Below, in pieces: positions 19,334 to 28,616 of a stretch of DNA of 64,000 bases. The notes beneath the pieces were generated by a model. The model saw only the letters and a program-made list of their open reading frames with translations. It did no database searches and was not told the DNA's origin. The stretch is from positions 27,621-91,620 of the forward strand of contig JAOPYI010000116.1 of the NCBI GenBank assembly GCA_025964675.1. The letters run 5' to 3'. Source of the DNA: Sphaerisporangium sp. GTDB lineage: Bacteria > Actinomycetota > Actinomycetes > Streptosporangiales > Streptosporangiaceae. The stretch's first letter is position 1. The number at the start of each line of letters is the position of its first letter. The position numbers and the translations under genes are program-made.

Positions 19334-20256
19334 ACGATCTGTGGCATCAGATCTTCAACTTCTCTGACTACGGTGCCCTGCTGGGCCTGGTGAAGAACTC
19401 TCTCGTCGCCGGAGCGATACTGGGTCTCGTCGGTGGCCTGGTCGGCACCTTCGTGGTGATGCGCGATCTGCCCTTCGCCGTGCACGGCATCAGCGAGCTG
19501 TCCTTCGCCGGCGCCTCGGGCGCGCTCCTGCTTGGGACCAACGTGGTGGCGGGATCCCTCGTCGGCTCGTTGCTGGCCGCCTGCGCCATCGGTGCGCTGG
19601 GCATCAGAGCACGGGACCGCAACTCCATCATCGGTGTGCTCATGCCGTTCGGTCTCGGCTTGGGAGTGTTGTTCCTAGCTCTTTACAAGGGCCGGGCCGC
19701 CAACAAGTTCGGACTGCTCACCGGCCAGATCGTGGCGGTGGACACCGTCCAGCTGTCCTGGCTCGCCGGAACGGCGGCGGTCATCCTGATCTTGCTCGTC
19801 ATCCTGTGGCGGCCGCTCACCTTTGCGAGCGTCGATCCCGAGGTCGCCTCCGCGCGCGGGGTCCCGGTCCGTGCGCTGGCGCCGCTCTTCACCATCGTGC
19901 TGGGCCTGGCGGTGGCGATCTCGATTCAGATCGTCGGCGCCTTGCTCGTGCTCACCCTGCTGTGCACGCCGGCAGCCGCCGCGATGAGGGTTACCGCTTC
20001 GCCGGTGAAGGCACCGCTGCTGAGCACGCTCTTCGCCACTGTCTCCGTCGTCGGCGGCACCATGCTGGCCCTGGGCAGCAGCATCCCCATCAGCCCGTAC
20101 GTCACGACCATCTCGTTCACGATCTACTTGGTGTGCCGCGGCATCGGGGCCGTCAGGACCCGGACCACGTGGGGCAGGCGGAAAGCCCTCCCCTACGCCG
20201 GGCAGAGCGAAGCCCGCACCGAGGCTCCGGCGGCCCGCCTTGCCGGCAAGGGCTGA
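19330..20256 (+). CDS. Second zinc ABC permease
   Basis: A 308-residue ABC-3 family integral membrane permease. FVVMRDLPFAVHGISELSFAGASGAL is the ATPase-coupling region and IVGALLVLTLLCTPAAAAM the late conserved helix. Only one permease is encoded, so it should act as a homodimer, unlike the first system. GTG start at 19330 overlaps the ATPase stop. The last codons form the left arm of a very strong terminator. Confidence 0.9.
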   Translation: MNDLWHQIFNFSDYGALLGLVKNSLVAGAILGLVGGLVGTFVVMRDLPFAVHGISELSFAGASGALLLGTNVVAGSLVGSLLAACAIGALGIRARDRNSIIGVLMPFGLGLGVLFLALYKGRAANKFGLLTGQIVAVDTVQLSWLAGTAAVILILLVILWRPLTFASVDPEVASARGVPVRALAPLFTIVLGLAVAISIQIVGALLVLTLLCTPAAAAMRVTASPVKAPLLSTLFATVSVVGGTMLALGSSIPISPYVTTISFTIYLVCRGIGAVRTRTTWGRRKALPYAGQSEARTEAPAARLAGKG

Positions 20257-20273
20257 GCCGGCAAGGCGGGCCG
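20231..20273 (+). terminator. 16-bp perfect hairpin ending the zinc island
   Basis: CGGCCCGCCTTGCCGG (20231-20246) pairs without mismatch to 20258-20273 around an 11-nt loop that includes the permease stop codon (20254-20256). No T-tract follows, as is usual in actinomycetes. Confidence 0.85.
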
Positions 20274-20447
20274 GCACTGTGTCGCTCGACAGCTGATGGC
20301 GAGAGACGAGCGGCTGTCGTCGAACGGGGCGCCTGTGACGAGCCGCCCGTGACCTCGGCTTCACGGAACACCAGACGTTCACGGGCGGCCTCGACGTGAC
20401 ATGCTGTCGTGCACCCCTTCTGCCGTGCCGATCCCGAGAAGGAGCCG

Positions 20448-20933
20448 ATGACCTTGTCCTGGCGTCACCTGCCCAAGCCCGCGCGGGCCATCGCCGAGGC
20501 CGCCTCCGACGCGGTGGCGGCTGCGCGCTCACGTGATCTGGAGGCGTCGCGGTCGGCGGCCGTGCGACTCGCCGCGCTCGACTCCGAGCAGGTCGGCCTG
20601 GTGCTCGGCGCCGTGGTGAGGTCGCTACTGGAAGGCATGCACCCCGACGGGCCGGCCGCCGACGACGTGCACGCGCTGGTCGCGCGTTGCGCGCGGTCGG
20701 CGGCCGGCTGGTCTCCCGATCTCGACCCGGACGTCCTGGTGATGCTGGTGGCCGGGGCCCTCGGCGTGTACCAGCCCGACGGGGTGGCGTTCCCGCTCGA
20801 CGGGCTGCAGGTCGCCCGGCACGCCCCATTGCTCGTCGCCGACCTGCTGGCCGTGTCCGGTCGCCTGTTCGACGTCTGCCTGGAGGCCGCCTTCGCCGAC
20901 ATCGCGCGGCTCCAGATAGCCGAGATGCCCTAG
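20448..20933 (+). CDS. Actinobacterial hypothetical protein
   Basis: A 161-residue soluble, mostly helical protein, Ala/Val/Leu-rich, with no motif I recognise (TLSWRHLPKPARAIAEAASDAV at the start; DPDVLVMLVAGALGVYQPDG in the middle). The ATG at 20448 is preceded by AGAAGGAGC, better supported than an upstream in-frame start. It ends 4 bp before the convergent DUF6461 gene with no room for a terminator between them. Function unknown. Confidence 0.7.
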   Translation: MTLSWRHLPKPARAIAEAASDAVAAARSRDLEASRSAAVRLAALDSEQVGLVLGAVVRSLLEGMHPDGPAADDVHALVARCARSAAGWSPDLDPDVLVMLVAGALGVYQPDGVAFPLDGLQVARHAPLLVADLLAVSGRLFDVCLEAAFADIARLQIAEMP

Positions 20934-20937
20934 CCGC

Positions 20938-21519
20938 TCAGTACAGGTGCCCGGCGGAGCCCACGAGTGCCGGTCGGAGCAGGTGGTCGGCTGTCACCCG
21001 TACGCCGGTGGCCCGCTCGGCCAGGGCGAAGGCCGTGAGGATGGGATCGTCGTCGTCTTCGTCGAGGTCGGCCTCGTCGGTGGGCATGCCGAGGTCGCGC
21101 ATGAAGCCAAGGAGCCGGTCGGGGTCGGCGCCCCACCGGGCGTCGGGGCCGTCGGGCTCGAAACCGGTGATCAGGTGCCCGTCCGCGGCGTACACGAACT
21201 GCTGGTGGGCGTTCACGTTGAGGTACACCGCGGCCATGGCCGTGCCCGGCGACAGCCGCCGCGTCACCTCCGTCATCGTTCCGGCGTAGCCGTTCTCCTC
21301 GAGCAGGACGGTGCCGCCGAACGCGGGGTGCGCGGAGATCTGGTGGTCGGTGAAGGGCTCATCGGGATCGTCGACCTGCTCGGCCGTCACCCCGAGCCGA
21401 CGGAACGCCTCTTCGGGGGACAGGTCGCGTACGAAGGTGAGGCAGAAGCCCGAGACGCATAAGCTGTCGCCGTACTTCTCGTCGAACCAGGCGTAGTCGG
21501 CCGCCGTCCCGCTGCTCAT
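20938..21519 (-). CDS. DUF6461-type hypothetical protein
   Basis: A 193-residue acidic soluble protein that fits the actinobacterial DUF6461 family: ADYAWFDEKYGDSLCVSGFCLTFVRDLSPEEAFRRLG at the N-terminus, then GTVLLEENGYAG and a FEPDGPDARWG block. A DEADLDEDDDDP acidic stretch lies near residue 150. The ATG at 21519 is preceded by AAAGGA; an in-frame TTG one codon upstream is possible. Members often sit near toxin or signalling genes, but none is here. Function unknown. Confidence 0.75.
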   Translation of the reverse strand: MSSGTAADYAWFDEKYGDSLCVSGFCLTFVRDLSPEEAFRRLGVTAEQVDDPDEPFTDHQISAHPAFGGTVLLEENGYAGTMTEVTRRLSPGTAMAAVYLNVNAHQQFVYAADGHLITGFEPDGPDARWGADPDRLLGFMRDLGMPTDEADLDEDDDDPILTAFALAERATGVRVTADHLLRPALVGSAGHLY

Positions 21520-21659
21520 CAAGCGCGTCCTTTCGACATTTCAATTCAAGGCAACATGATCTTCCCAGTCGTGACTGACAGAATCTGCTTTCATGGGCTA
21601 CCACAACACTTTATTTTTCCCGAAATATCACAGCATGTCTGACTCCGCTGCCCCTACCG

Positions 21660-21676
21660 TCACGGGCTTCCCGTGA
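21660..21676. promoter_or_regulatory. Perfect palindrome TCACGGG-CTT-CCCGTGA
   Basis: A 7-3-7 inverted repeat in the middle of the divergent AT-rich gap, about 77 bp upstream of the SDR -35. It suits a dimeric regulator or a small hairpin. No cognate regulator is adjacent. Confidence 0.4.
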
Positions 21677-21752
21677 TGCAAGGATCGCTGACATGGGCCT
21701 TTTCGTCGAGTGGAGTGATGACTGTCGCGGTTTAACGGACCTCTGGCTCTTT

Positions 21753-21780
21753 TGTAATAGATCACTGGTCCAATAAAGTT
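21753..21780 (+). promoter_or_regulatory. Promoter of the SDR gene
   Basis: TTGTAA (21753-21758), 16-bp spacer, TAAAGT (21775-21780). The expected start near 21788 leaves a leader of about 40 nt with an AAGGGGCAAC ribosome site. Confidence 0.5.
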
Positions 21781-21827
21781 GTGCAAGATGGTAAGGAACG
21801 GTCTTTTGGTCCTCAACAAGGGGCAAC

Positions 21828-22781
21828 ATGAGCAACGTGACGCAGGACATCGACATCCCTGACCAGACCGGCAAGCTCGCCGTGGTCACCGGGGCCAACA
21901 GCGGCATCGGGTTCGAGACCGCCCGCCGCCTCGCCCTCGCCGGGGCGGACGTTGTGCTGGCGGTACGCGACCAGGCCAAGGGCGACCAGGCCATGGCGAG
22001 GATCGGCGCCGCGGGGCCGAAGGGTGCCCTCTCCACCGAGCCGCTGGACCTGTCCAGCCTGGATTCGATCAGGTCCTTCGCCGAGACGATGGCCGCTCGC
22101 GGCCGGCCGATCGACATCCTTGTCAACAACGCGGGCATCATGGCCGTGCCGACGCGGCACACCACGGCCGACGGCTTCGAGCTTCAGATCGGCACCAACT
22201 ACCTGGGGCACTTCGCCCTGACCGGCCGGCTGCTGCCGCTGCTGGTGGGGACCGGGTCCGCCCGGGTGGTCCACGTCAGCAGCAGAATGGCCCGGAGGGG
22301 ATACATCGACCTCGGGGACCTCCAGAGCGAGCGCAAATACAGCCCTTGGGGCGCGTACGCGGAGTCCAAGCTCGGGAACCTGTTGTTCGCCCGCGAGATG
22401 CAGCGGCTGAGCCTGCGAGAGGGCTGGGGGGTGCTCAGCGTCGCCTCCCACCCCGGGTTCACCCGTACGAACCTGCTGAAGACCGGCCGCAGCATGGGAC
22501 GCGACACCGACCGCGGCGAGTTCCAGACACGGCTCGCGGCGCTCATGGGGGTCGTCATGGAGCCCGAGCAGGGCGCCCTGGCCACCATCTACGCCGCCAC
22601 CGGTCCCGACGTGGCCGGCGGCGCCTACTACGGCCCCGGCGGCCGTTTCGGTCTGGTCGGCATGCCCGAGACGACCAGGATGCCGAAGCAGGCGCTGGAC
22701 GACGGCCTGGCCGCCGCGCTCTGGCAGGCCGCCGAGCGCCTCACCGGCGTCTCGTTCGCCCCGGGCGTCATCCCGGCGTGA
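21828..22781 (+). CDS. Short-chain dehydrogenase/reductase
   Basis: A 317-residue NAD(P)-dependent SDR resembling the WW-oxidoreductase/retinol-dehydrogenase-like group. It has the cofactor loop VTGANSGIG, the DLSSLDSIR acidic segment, ILVNNAGIM, catalytic Ser in VVHVSSRM, the YAESK Tyr-Lys pair and [18 protein letters not shown] precedes the ATG. It is monocistronic, and the substrate cannot be deduced. Confidence 0.88.
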   Translation: MSNVTQDIDIPDQTGKLAVVTGANSGIGFETARRLALAGADVVLAVRDQAKGDQAMARIGAAGPKGALSTEPLDLSSLDSIRSFAETMAARGRPIDILVNNAGIMAVPTRHTTADGFELQIGTNYLGHFALTGRLLPLLVGTGSARVVHVSSRMARRGYIDLGDLQSERKYSPWGAYAESKLGNLLFAREMQRLSLREGWGVLSVASHPGFTRTNLLKTGRSMGRDTDRGEFQTRLAALMGVVMEPEQGALATIYAATGPDVAGGAYYGPGGRFGLVGMPETTRMPKQALDDGLAAALWQAAERLTGVSFAPGVIPA

Positions 22782-22932
22782 CCAGAGCGCGGGCACTTCC
22801 CCGCGGCGGAGCGGAGACGCCGAGGATCCTCCGGGGGGATCCGGGCGCCGCACCGGAGACGCCTGCACGGGCCACTGCGGCCGTCCGGGACAATGGAGGC
22901 GTCAGGCTTTCCAGGAAGGATGTGTACCGATC

Positions 22933-24657
22933 GTGGCTACGAGCGCCGAGGCCGACTGGGTCTCACGGTTCGCGGATGAGGTCATTGCCGAGGCGGAGCG
23001 TCGCGCCCCCGGCAAACCGATCGTCTGCGCCTCGGGCCTCAGCCCCTCGGGCCCGATCCACCTCGGCAACCTCCGCGAGGTCATGACGCCCCACTTGGTC
23101 GCCGACGAGATCCGGCGGCGGGGTCACGATGTCGTCCACATCATCTCCTGGGACGACTACGACCGGTTCCGCAAGGTCCCCGCGGGCATCGACTCGTCGT
23201 GGTCCGAGCACATCGGCAAGCCGCTGACCTCCGTGCCCGCGCCACCCGGCAGTGAGTATGCCAACTGGGCCGAGCACTTCAAGGCGCCGATGATCGCGGC
23301 GCTGGCCGAGATGGGCGTCGAGTACCACGGCATCAGCCAGACCGCGCGGTACACCTCCGGCGTCTACCGCGAGCAGGTCCTGTTCGCCATGCGCGAGCGC
23401 GAGCGCATCGACGCGATCCTCGACCGCTACCGCACCAAGGACAAGCCGGCCGCGGCCAGGAAGCCGCAGCAGAAGCTGGACGAGGCCGACGCCGCGGCCG
23501 CCGAGGCCGCGGCGGAGGGTTCGGGCGCGGCCTCCGAGGACGACGGCACGGCCGACGCGGGCTACTTCCCGTACAAGCCGTACTGTTCGGTCTGCGAGCG
23601 CGACCTGACCACGGTCATCGCCTACGACGACGAGACCACCGAGCTTTCCTACACCTGCGCCTGCGGCCACTCGGAGACCGTGCTGCTGTCGGAGCATGAT
23701 CAGGGCAAGCTGGTGTGGAAGGTCGACTGGCCGATGCGCTGGGCCTACGAAGGCGTCGTCTTCGAGCCCTCCGGCGTCGACCACAGCTCGCCGGGGTCGT
23801 CGTTCGTCGTCGGCGGGCAGATCGTCAAGGAGATCTTCGGCGCCGAGCAGCCGATCGGGCCGATGTACGCCTTCGTCGGCATCAGCGGCATGGCCAAGAT
23901 GAGCAGCTCCAAGGGCGGCGTGCCGACCCCGGCCGACGCCCTGGAGATCATGGAGGCCCCGCTGCTCCGCTGGCTGTACGCGCGGCGCAAGCCGAACCAG
24001 TCCTTCAAGATCGCCTTCGATCAGGAGATCCAGCGGCTGTACGACGAGTGGGACGCCCTGGAGCGGAAGATCGACGACGGTACGGCCCTGCCCGCCGACG
24101 TCGCCGCGTACAGCCGGGCGATCGGCACCGCCGCCGGCCCGCTGCCGGAGACGCCGAGGCCGCTGCCCTACCGCACGCTGGCCTCGATCGTCGACATCAC
24201 CACCGGCCACGCCGAGCAGACCCTGCGCATCCTGCGCGACCTCGACCCCGAGCGCCCGATCACGTCCCTGGAGGAGACCCGGCCGCGGCTCGACCGCGCG
24301 GAGCGGTGGGTCACCACCCAGGTCCCGGCCGAGCAGCGCACCCGCGTGCGAGACGAGCCGGACACCGAGTTGCTCGGCTCCCTCGGGCACGGCGAGCGCG
24401 AGTCGCTCCGGCTGCTGCTCGACGGGTTGGACGACCACTGGTCACTCGACGGGCTGACGGCGCTGGTGTACGGCGTGCCGAAGGTCCAGGCGGGTCTGGC
24501 GCCCGACGCCAAGCCCACTCCGGAGCTCAAGGTCGCTCAGCGCGGGTTCTTCGCGCTGCTGTACAGGTTGCTGGTCGGCCGCGACACCGGCCCGCGCCTG
24601 CCGACGCTGCTGCTCGCGGCCGGCGCCGACCGCGTACGCAAGCTGCTCGGCGCCTGA
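22933..24657 (+). CDS. lysS: Class I lysyl-tRNA synthetase
   Basis: A 574-residue archaeal-type (class I) LysRS charging tRNA-Lys. The HIGH-equivalent is HLGN in SGPIHLGNLRE, and the KMSKS-equivalent is KMSSSKG near residue 322. A zinc-finger-like CSVC...CACGH pair lies near residues 219-245. GFFALLYRLLVG and a ..RVRKLLGA end close the anticodon-binding domain. An Ala/Glu-rich insert (residues 175-205) looks like a disordered linker. The GTG at 22933 has GGAAGGA upstream at a long spacing. Class I LysRS is known in some actinobacteria, sometimes beside a class II enzyme. Confidence 0.95.
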   Translation: MATSAEADWVSRFADEVIAEAERRAPGKPIVCASGLSPSGPIHLGNLREVMTPHLVADEIRRRGHDVVHIISWDDYDRFRKVPAGIDSSWSEHIGKPLTSVPAPPGSEYANWAEHFKAPMIAALAEMGVEYHGISQTARYTSGVYREQVLFAMRERERIDAILDRYRTKDKPAAARKPQQKLDEADAAAAEAAAEGSGAASEDDGTADAGYFPYKPYCSVCERDLTTVIAYDDETTELSYTCACGHSETVLLSEHDQGKLVWKVDWPMRWAYEGVVFEPSGVDHSSPGSSFVVGGQIVKEIFGAEQPIGPMYAFVGISGMAKMSSSKGGVPTPADALEIMEAPLLRWLYARRKPNQSFKIAFDQEIQRLYDEWDALERKIDDGTALPADVAAYSRAIGTAAGPLPETPRPLPYRTLASIVDITTGHAEQTLRILRDLDPERPITSLEETRPRLDRAERWVTTQVPAEQRTRVRDEPDTELLGSLGHGERESLRLLLDGLDDHWSLDGLTALVYGVPKVQAGLAPDAKPTPELKVAQRGFFALLYRLLVGRDTGPRLPTLLLAAGADRVRKLLGA

Positions 24658-24669
24658 GCTCGGTGTGAA

Positions 24670-24698
24670 CGAAGGCCACCACATGGTGGTGGCCTTCG
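24670..24698 (+). terminator. Perfect 13-bp hairpin after lysS
   Basis: CGAAGGCCACCAC (24670-24682), loop ATG, GTGGTGGCCTTCG (24686-24698); it lies 12 bp past the lysS stop. Strong factor-independent terminator geometry. Confidence 0.88.
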
Positions 24699-24792
24699 CC
24701 ATGTCCGTTTACGTGAAAAAGCCGATGTGATCGGTAAAGGCTCAGACATCCCCTACGATTTTGAAGTACGAGTGAGTGGGGTGAGGAGCGGC

Positions 24793-25599
24793 GTGACCGA
24801 GTTCGACGCACCTTCAGGAGTGGATCCGTTCACGCCGAGCGTCGCGCGGATGTACGACTATTACCTGGGGGGCAAGGACAACTTCGCCGCCGACCGCGAG
24901 GCCGCCGAGAAGATCATCGAGATCCTTCCGAACGTCCGTGACGTCGCGCGCGAGAACCGCGATTTCCTGATCCGCACGGTGACCTACCTCAGCGGGCAGG
25001 GCGTCCGCCAGTTCCTCGACGTCGGCGCGGGGCTGCCGACCCAGCGGAACGTCCACCAGGTCGCCCAGGAGCTGGCGCCGGAGGCCCGGGTCGTCTACGT
25101 CGACAACGATCCCATCGTGCTCACCCACGCCCGGGCGCTCCTCGCCCAGAACGAGCGCGTGATGGTCGTCGGCGCCGACATGCGTGGCACGCAGGCGCTC
25201 CTCGACCACCCGGACGTCCGCTCACACCTCGACCTCTCCCAGCCCGTGGCGGTCCTCCTGCTGGGCGTCCTCCACTTCATACCGGACGACGACGAGGCCA
25301 TGAAGATCGTTACGACGCTCAGGTCCATACTGGGGCCGGGCGGCTACCTGGTCGTCTCCCACGGCTCCATTGGAGAGCTCAGCGAGGACGAGAAGCGTGA
25401 GGGGGCGCAGGTGTTCAGCCGCACCTCCGCGCCCGGGGTGACCTCCCGGTCCGTCGAGCAGGTGCTGGCGTTCTTCGACGGGCTCGACCTGGTGCACCCC
25501 GGAGTCGTCCCCCTGCAGCGCTGGCGGCCCGAGACGCACCTGTCGATCGTCAGGTCCGGCGAAGCGGGAGCCGTCGGCGGCGTCGCCCGGGTGTCCTGA
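24793..25599 (+). CDS. SAM-dependent methyltransferase, DUF574/Methyltransf_19 family
   Basis: A 268-residue member of the S-adenosyl methyltransferase family common in actinomycetes. N-terminal PSVARMYDYYLGGKDNFAADREAAEKI is the family signature. RQFLDVGAGLPTQRNVHQVAQ is the SAM loop, VVYVDNDPIVLTHARALL the acidic ribose-binding strand, and VAVLLLGVLHFIPDDDEA follows. The GTG at 24793 has AGGAG 5-6 nt upstream; the frame is open 22 codons further without homology. A TACGAT -10-like box is at 24754-24759. The acceptor substrate is unknown. Confidence 0.85.
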   Translation: MTEFDAPSGVDPFTPSVARMYDYYLGGKDNFAADREAAEKIIEILPNVRDVARENRDFLIRTVTYLSGQGVRQFLDVGAGLPTQRNVHQVAQELAPEARVVYVDNDPIVLTHARALLAQNERVMVVGADMRGTQALLDHPDVRSHLDLSQPVAVLLLGVLHFIPDDDEAMKIVTTLRSILGPGGYLVVSHGSIGELSEDEKREGAQVFSRTSAPGVTSRSVEQVLAFFDGLDLVHPGVVPLQRWRPETHLSIVRSGEAGAVGGVARVS

Positions 25600-25733
25600 C
25601 CCGCTTCTCACCATCTCCGCAGACCCTCGTCCGCGTTTCACACATGCGCGCGCCGGGGGTCTTCGGCATGTATCCGCAGGTAGACGGGCCGGGTAAAGAA
25701 TAGCTTCATGATAGGGTGTGTGGAAGAAAAAAA

Positions 25734-25763
25734 TTGACCACCCTGCCCTGGCGCCCGTATGGT
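25734..25763 (+). promoter_or_regulatory. Promoter of the peptide-import/murQ operon
   Basis: TTGACC (25734-25739), 18-bp spacer, TATGGT (25758-25763), with an A-tract (GAAGAAAAAAA) directly upstream that could act as an UP element. It is the only clear promoter before the operon. Confidence 0.55.
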
Positions 25764-25791
25764 CCTGGCAATCGGGGACCTGGAGCACTTC

Positions 25792-27582
25792 ATGAAGCGA
25801 CTCGCAGCGATCACGGCACTGGCGGTGATCATTACAGCCACCGCCTGCGGCACCACCGAGGCCACCGGCACCGCCGGTCCGGGCGGTATCTACACCACGA
25901 TCGACGGCGCGAAGCAGATCGACGCGACCGCGCCGATCAACCCGTTCAACCCGCAGGGCAGCACGTTCGTCGGCTATGACGCGATGTCGCTGGCCTGGCC
26001 CAAGAACGACCTCATGGATCCGAACCAGTTCTACCCCGGCATCGCCAAGAGCTGGACCGCCACGCCCGACCAGGGCGAGGTCGTCGTGCACCTCCAGCCG
26101 AACGCCCGGTGGTCCGACGGCAAGCCGGTCACCAGCGAGGACATCCGCACGTCCATCGGCCTCGCGTACACCCAGGGCGGCAGCGCGTACACCGTCGACG
26201 CAGGTGCGGCCGGCGCCGCCGCCGACATCCAGATCCTGGACGGCAAGACCGTCAAGGTGGTCCAAGGGGCCAACCGCAGCAACGTGTTCCTCCGGAACGT
26301 CCTGTCCACGGTGGTCGTCCCCGCCCATGTCTACGGCTCGCTGCTGCCCGCCGGCTTCTGGACGAAGCTGAAGGCCGCCAGGGGGACCGGTCCCGCAGCC
26401 GAGCAGGCCAAGACGGAGATCACCGGGCTGTCGCAGAAGGTCATCACCTTCGCCCCGCCGAAGGACGTCTCCGCGGGCCCGTTCGTGCTCGAGCGGATCA
26501 ACCCCGGCGCGGCGCTGCTGAAGAAGAACGAGTACTTCTACGACGCCGCCAAGATCGTGCCGGACAAGGTGAAGGTCCTCAACTACACCGGCAACGAGCA
26601 GATCTGGAACTACCTGGTCTCCGGGAAGCTGGACAGCGCGCCCTTCACGGCCGTGCCGGCCGCGGTCATGAAGCGGATCAAGGAGACCCAGGGCAACGGC
26701 ATCCGCAAGGGCTTCTCTCCGGTGGCGGCGTCCTTGGCGTTCAACCAGGCGCGCAAGCCGTACGACAACGTGCACGTGCGCAGGGCGCTGGCCTACCTGA
26801 TCGACAGGAGCCAGGTCACGAAGATCGCCTCCCCCGAGGCCGGGACACCGTCGGTCACCACGACCGGCATCCACGGCAGCTCCGCCAAGGCCTGGCTGGG
26901 CGACGGGCTGGGCACCCTCGAGCCGTACAAGCTCGACCCCGCCAAGGCGGACCAGGAGCTGAAGGCCGCGGGCATGGTCAAAAAGGGCGGCACGTGGGCG
27001 ATGCCGGACGGCAAGCCCTGGAAGGTGGAACTCCACGTGCCCGCGTCGTTCTCCGACTGGGTCGCTGCGGCGAAGTCGGTCACGAGCCAGCTCAACGACC
27101 ACGGCATCGAGGCCAGCGTGGTCACCTCCGCGGACTACATCCTCTACCTCGACGAGCTGGCGAGAGGGAAGTACGACATCGGGTTCTGGCTGATGGCACT
27201 CGGCCCCTCGCCGTACAACATCTACCAGCGCGTGTACGGCTCGGCCAACGGATGGCAGCTTCTGGCCGGGCAGCTCAGGCACTCGCCGCCGGGCAAGAAC
27301 GGCAACTGGATGGGCGGTCCAGAGACGATCGGCGGGGTGAACCCCGGCGAGCTCACCAGCAGGCTCAACCTGGCCTCGCCGGCCGAGCAGAAGCGGATCG
27401 TCGGCACGCTGGCCAAGCTGACGAACGAGCAGCTGCCCGTCATCCAGATCTACGACTACGTCAACACCCAGTTCGTCAACGACACCCGCTACACCGGCTG
27501 GCCGGCGGCGGACAGCGAGGCCCTGCGGCTGCCCGCGGGCGTGTGGATGCAACTCGGAATGATCAGGAAAACTAGCCTATGA
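25792..27582 (+). CDS. Peptide ABC transporter binding lipoprotein (SBP family 5)
   Basis: A 596-residue extracytoplasmic receptor of the Dpp/Opp class. The signal peptide ends at ATAC, then the family 5 fold: FYPGIAKSWTATPDQGEVVVHLQPNARWSDGKPVTSEDIRTSI, NVHVRRALAYLIDR and a long C-terminal lobe. The ATG at 25792 follows GGAG at 7 nt. It is first in an ATGA-coupled operon that ends at murQ, which suggests the bound ligand is a cell-wall-derived peptide or muropeptide. No ligand-specific residues can be assigned. Confidence 0.9.
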   Translation: MKRLAAITALAVIITATACGTTEATGTAGPGGIYTTIDGAKQIDATAPINPFNPQGSTFVGYDAMSLAWPKNDLMDPNQFYPGIAKSWTATPDQGEVVVHLQPNARWSDGKPVTSEDIRTSIGLAYTQGGSAYTVDAGAAGAAADIQILDGKTVKVVQGANRSNVFLRNVLSTVVVPAHVYGSLLPAGFWTKLKAARGTGPAAEQAKTEITGLSQKVITFAPPKDVSAGPFVLERINPGAALLKKNEYFYDAAKIVPDKVKVLNYTGNEQIWNYLVSGKLDSAPFTAVPAAVMKRIKETQGNGIRKGFSPVAASLAFNQARKPYDNVHVRRALAYLIDRSQVTKIASPEAGTPSVTTTGIHGSSAKAWLGDGLGTLEPYKLDPAKADQELKAAGMVKKGGTWAMPDGKPWKVELHVPASFSDWVAAAKSVTSQLNDHGIEASVVTSADYILYLDELARGKYDIGFWLMALGPSPYNIYQRVYGSANGWQLLAGQLRHSPPGKNGNWMGGPETIGGVNPGELTSRLNLASPAEQKRIVGTLAKLTNEQLPVIQIYDYVNTQFVNDTRYTGWPAADSEALRLPAGVWMQLGMIRKTSL

Positions 27583-28616
27583 AGCCTTTCGCGGCCCGGG
27601 GTGGTCTCCGGGTGAACCCAATGACACGACGGCTCGCGGGTCATCTGGCCCGCGGCCTCGTCATGATCTGGGTGGTCACCACGATCAGCTTCGTGATCAT
27701 CCGTAACATCCCGGGCAACCCCGTCCTCGGGCAGTACGAGACGCTGATCGAGCGTGGCATGTCCCCGGACGCCGCGGAGCGCGCGACGGCGGCGCTCTAC
27801 GGCTTCCTGCCTACCGGCACCCTGTGGGAGCAGTACACCGGCTACATGAAGGCCCTGCTCCACCTGGATCTCGGGCAGTCGCTCAGCACGCCGGGCACCG
27901 AGGTCGTCACGCTGATCGGCTCGGCCACCAAGTGGACCGTGCTGCCGGTGCTCGGGGGCACGCTGCTGAGCTTCGTGCTCGGCGTCACGCTCGGGGTCTA
28001 CGCGGGCATCAAGCGCTCGGGCAAGCTCGGCGACCTGCTCTCGATCTCCGGCTCGCTGTTGCACGGCGTGCCGCAGTACGTCATCGGGCTCCTCGTCCTC
28101 GCGATCTTCACGACGCTGTGGCCGATCTTCCCCGCGGGTGGTCCCGTCGATGTCGAGTTCGTGCCCGGCCTCAACGCCGGCTACCTCGCCTCGCTGGTCC
28201 AGCACGCCACGCTGCCGGTGCTGACGTACGCGCTGGCCAGCTACGGCGGCTGGGTGCTCGCGATGAAGTCGAGCGTGGCCACCGTGCTCGGCGACGACTT
28301 CATCCTGGCCGCCGAGCTGCGCGGGCTCTCGCGGGGCGTCCTGTTCAGGTACGTGGCGCGCAACGCGATCCTGCCGCTCTTCACGATCCTGGCGCTGTCG
28401 CTCGGCATGCTCTTCGGCGGCGCCATCTTCATCGAGCGGATCTTCAACTACCCGGGGCTCGGGCTGCTGCTCGTCAACAGCATCGGCACCCGCGACTACG
28501 CCCTGATGGGCGGCACCTTCCTGGTGACCACGATGGCCATCATCGTCGCCAACATCGCGGCCGACCTGTTCTACGCCGTGATCGACCCCCGAGTGCGTAC
28601 AGGAGGCGCGGCATGA
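27579..28616 (+). CDS. Peptide ABC transporter permease, DppB type
   Basis: A 345-residue inner-membrane permease. It has MTRRLAGHLARGLVMIWVVTTISFVIIRNIPGNPV (TM1 of DppB/OppB), LLGD-type periplasmic loops, and the EAA loop LAAELRGLSRGVLFRYVARNAILPLFT that docks the ATPases. The first ATG (27579) overlaps the SBP stop; a second Met 14 codons later could also be used. It pairs with the next gene. Confidence 0.9.
   Translation: MKPFAARGGLRVNPMTRRLAGHLARGLVMIWVVTTISFVIIRNIPGNPVLGQYETLIERGMSPDAAERATAALYGFLPTGTLWEQYTGYMKALLHLDLGQSLSTPGTEVVTLIGSATKWTVLPVLGGTLLSFVLGVTLGVYAGIKRSGKLGDLLSISGSLLHGVPQYVIGLLVLAIFTTLWPIFPAGGPVDVEFVPGLNAGYLASLVQHATLPVLTYALASYGGWVLAMKSSVATVLGDDFILAAELRGLSRGVLFRYVARNAILPLFTILALSLGMLFGGAIFIERIFNYPGLGLLLVNSIGTRDYALMGGTFLVTTMAIIVANIAADLFYAVIDPRVRTGGAA

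Larger units (their letters stand above)
21520..21827. other. AT-rich divergent intergenic region
   Basis: 308 bp between the DUF6461 gene and the SDR gene, clearly richer in A and T than the rest of the window. It holds the SDR promoter, a perfect palindrome (21660-21676) and no credible gene. A 26-codon minus-strand frame near 21611-21690 lacks a good ribosome site. Confidence 0.6.
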
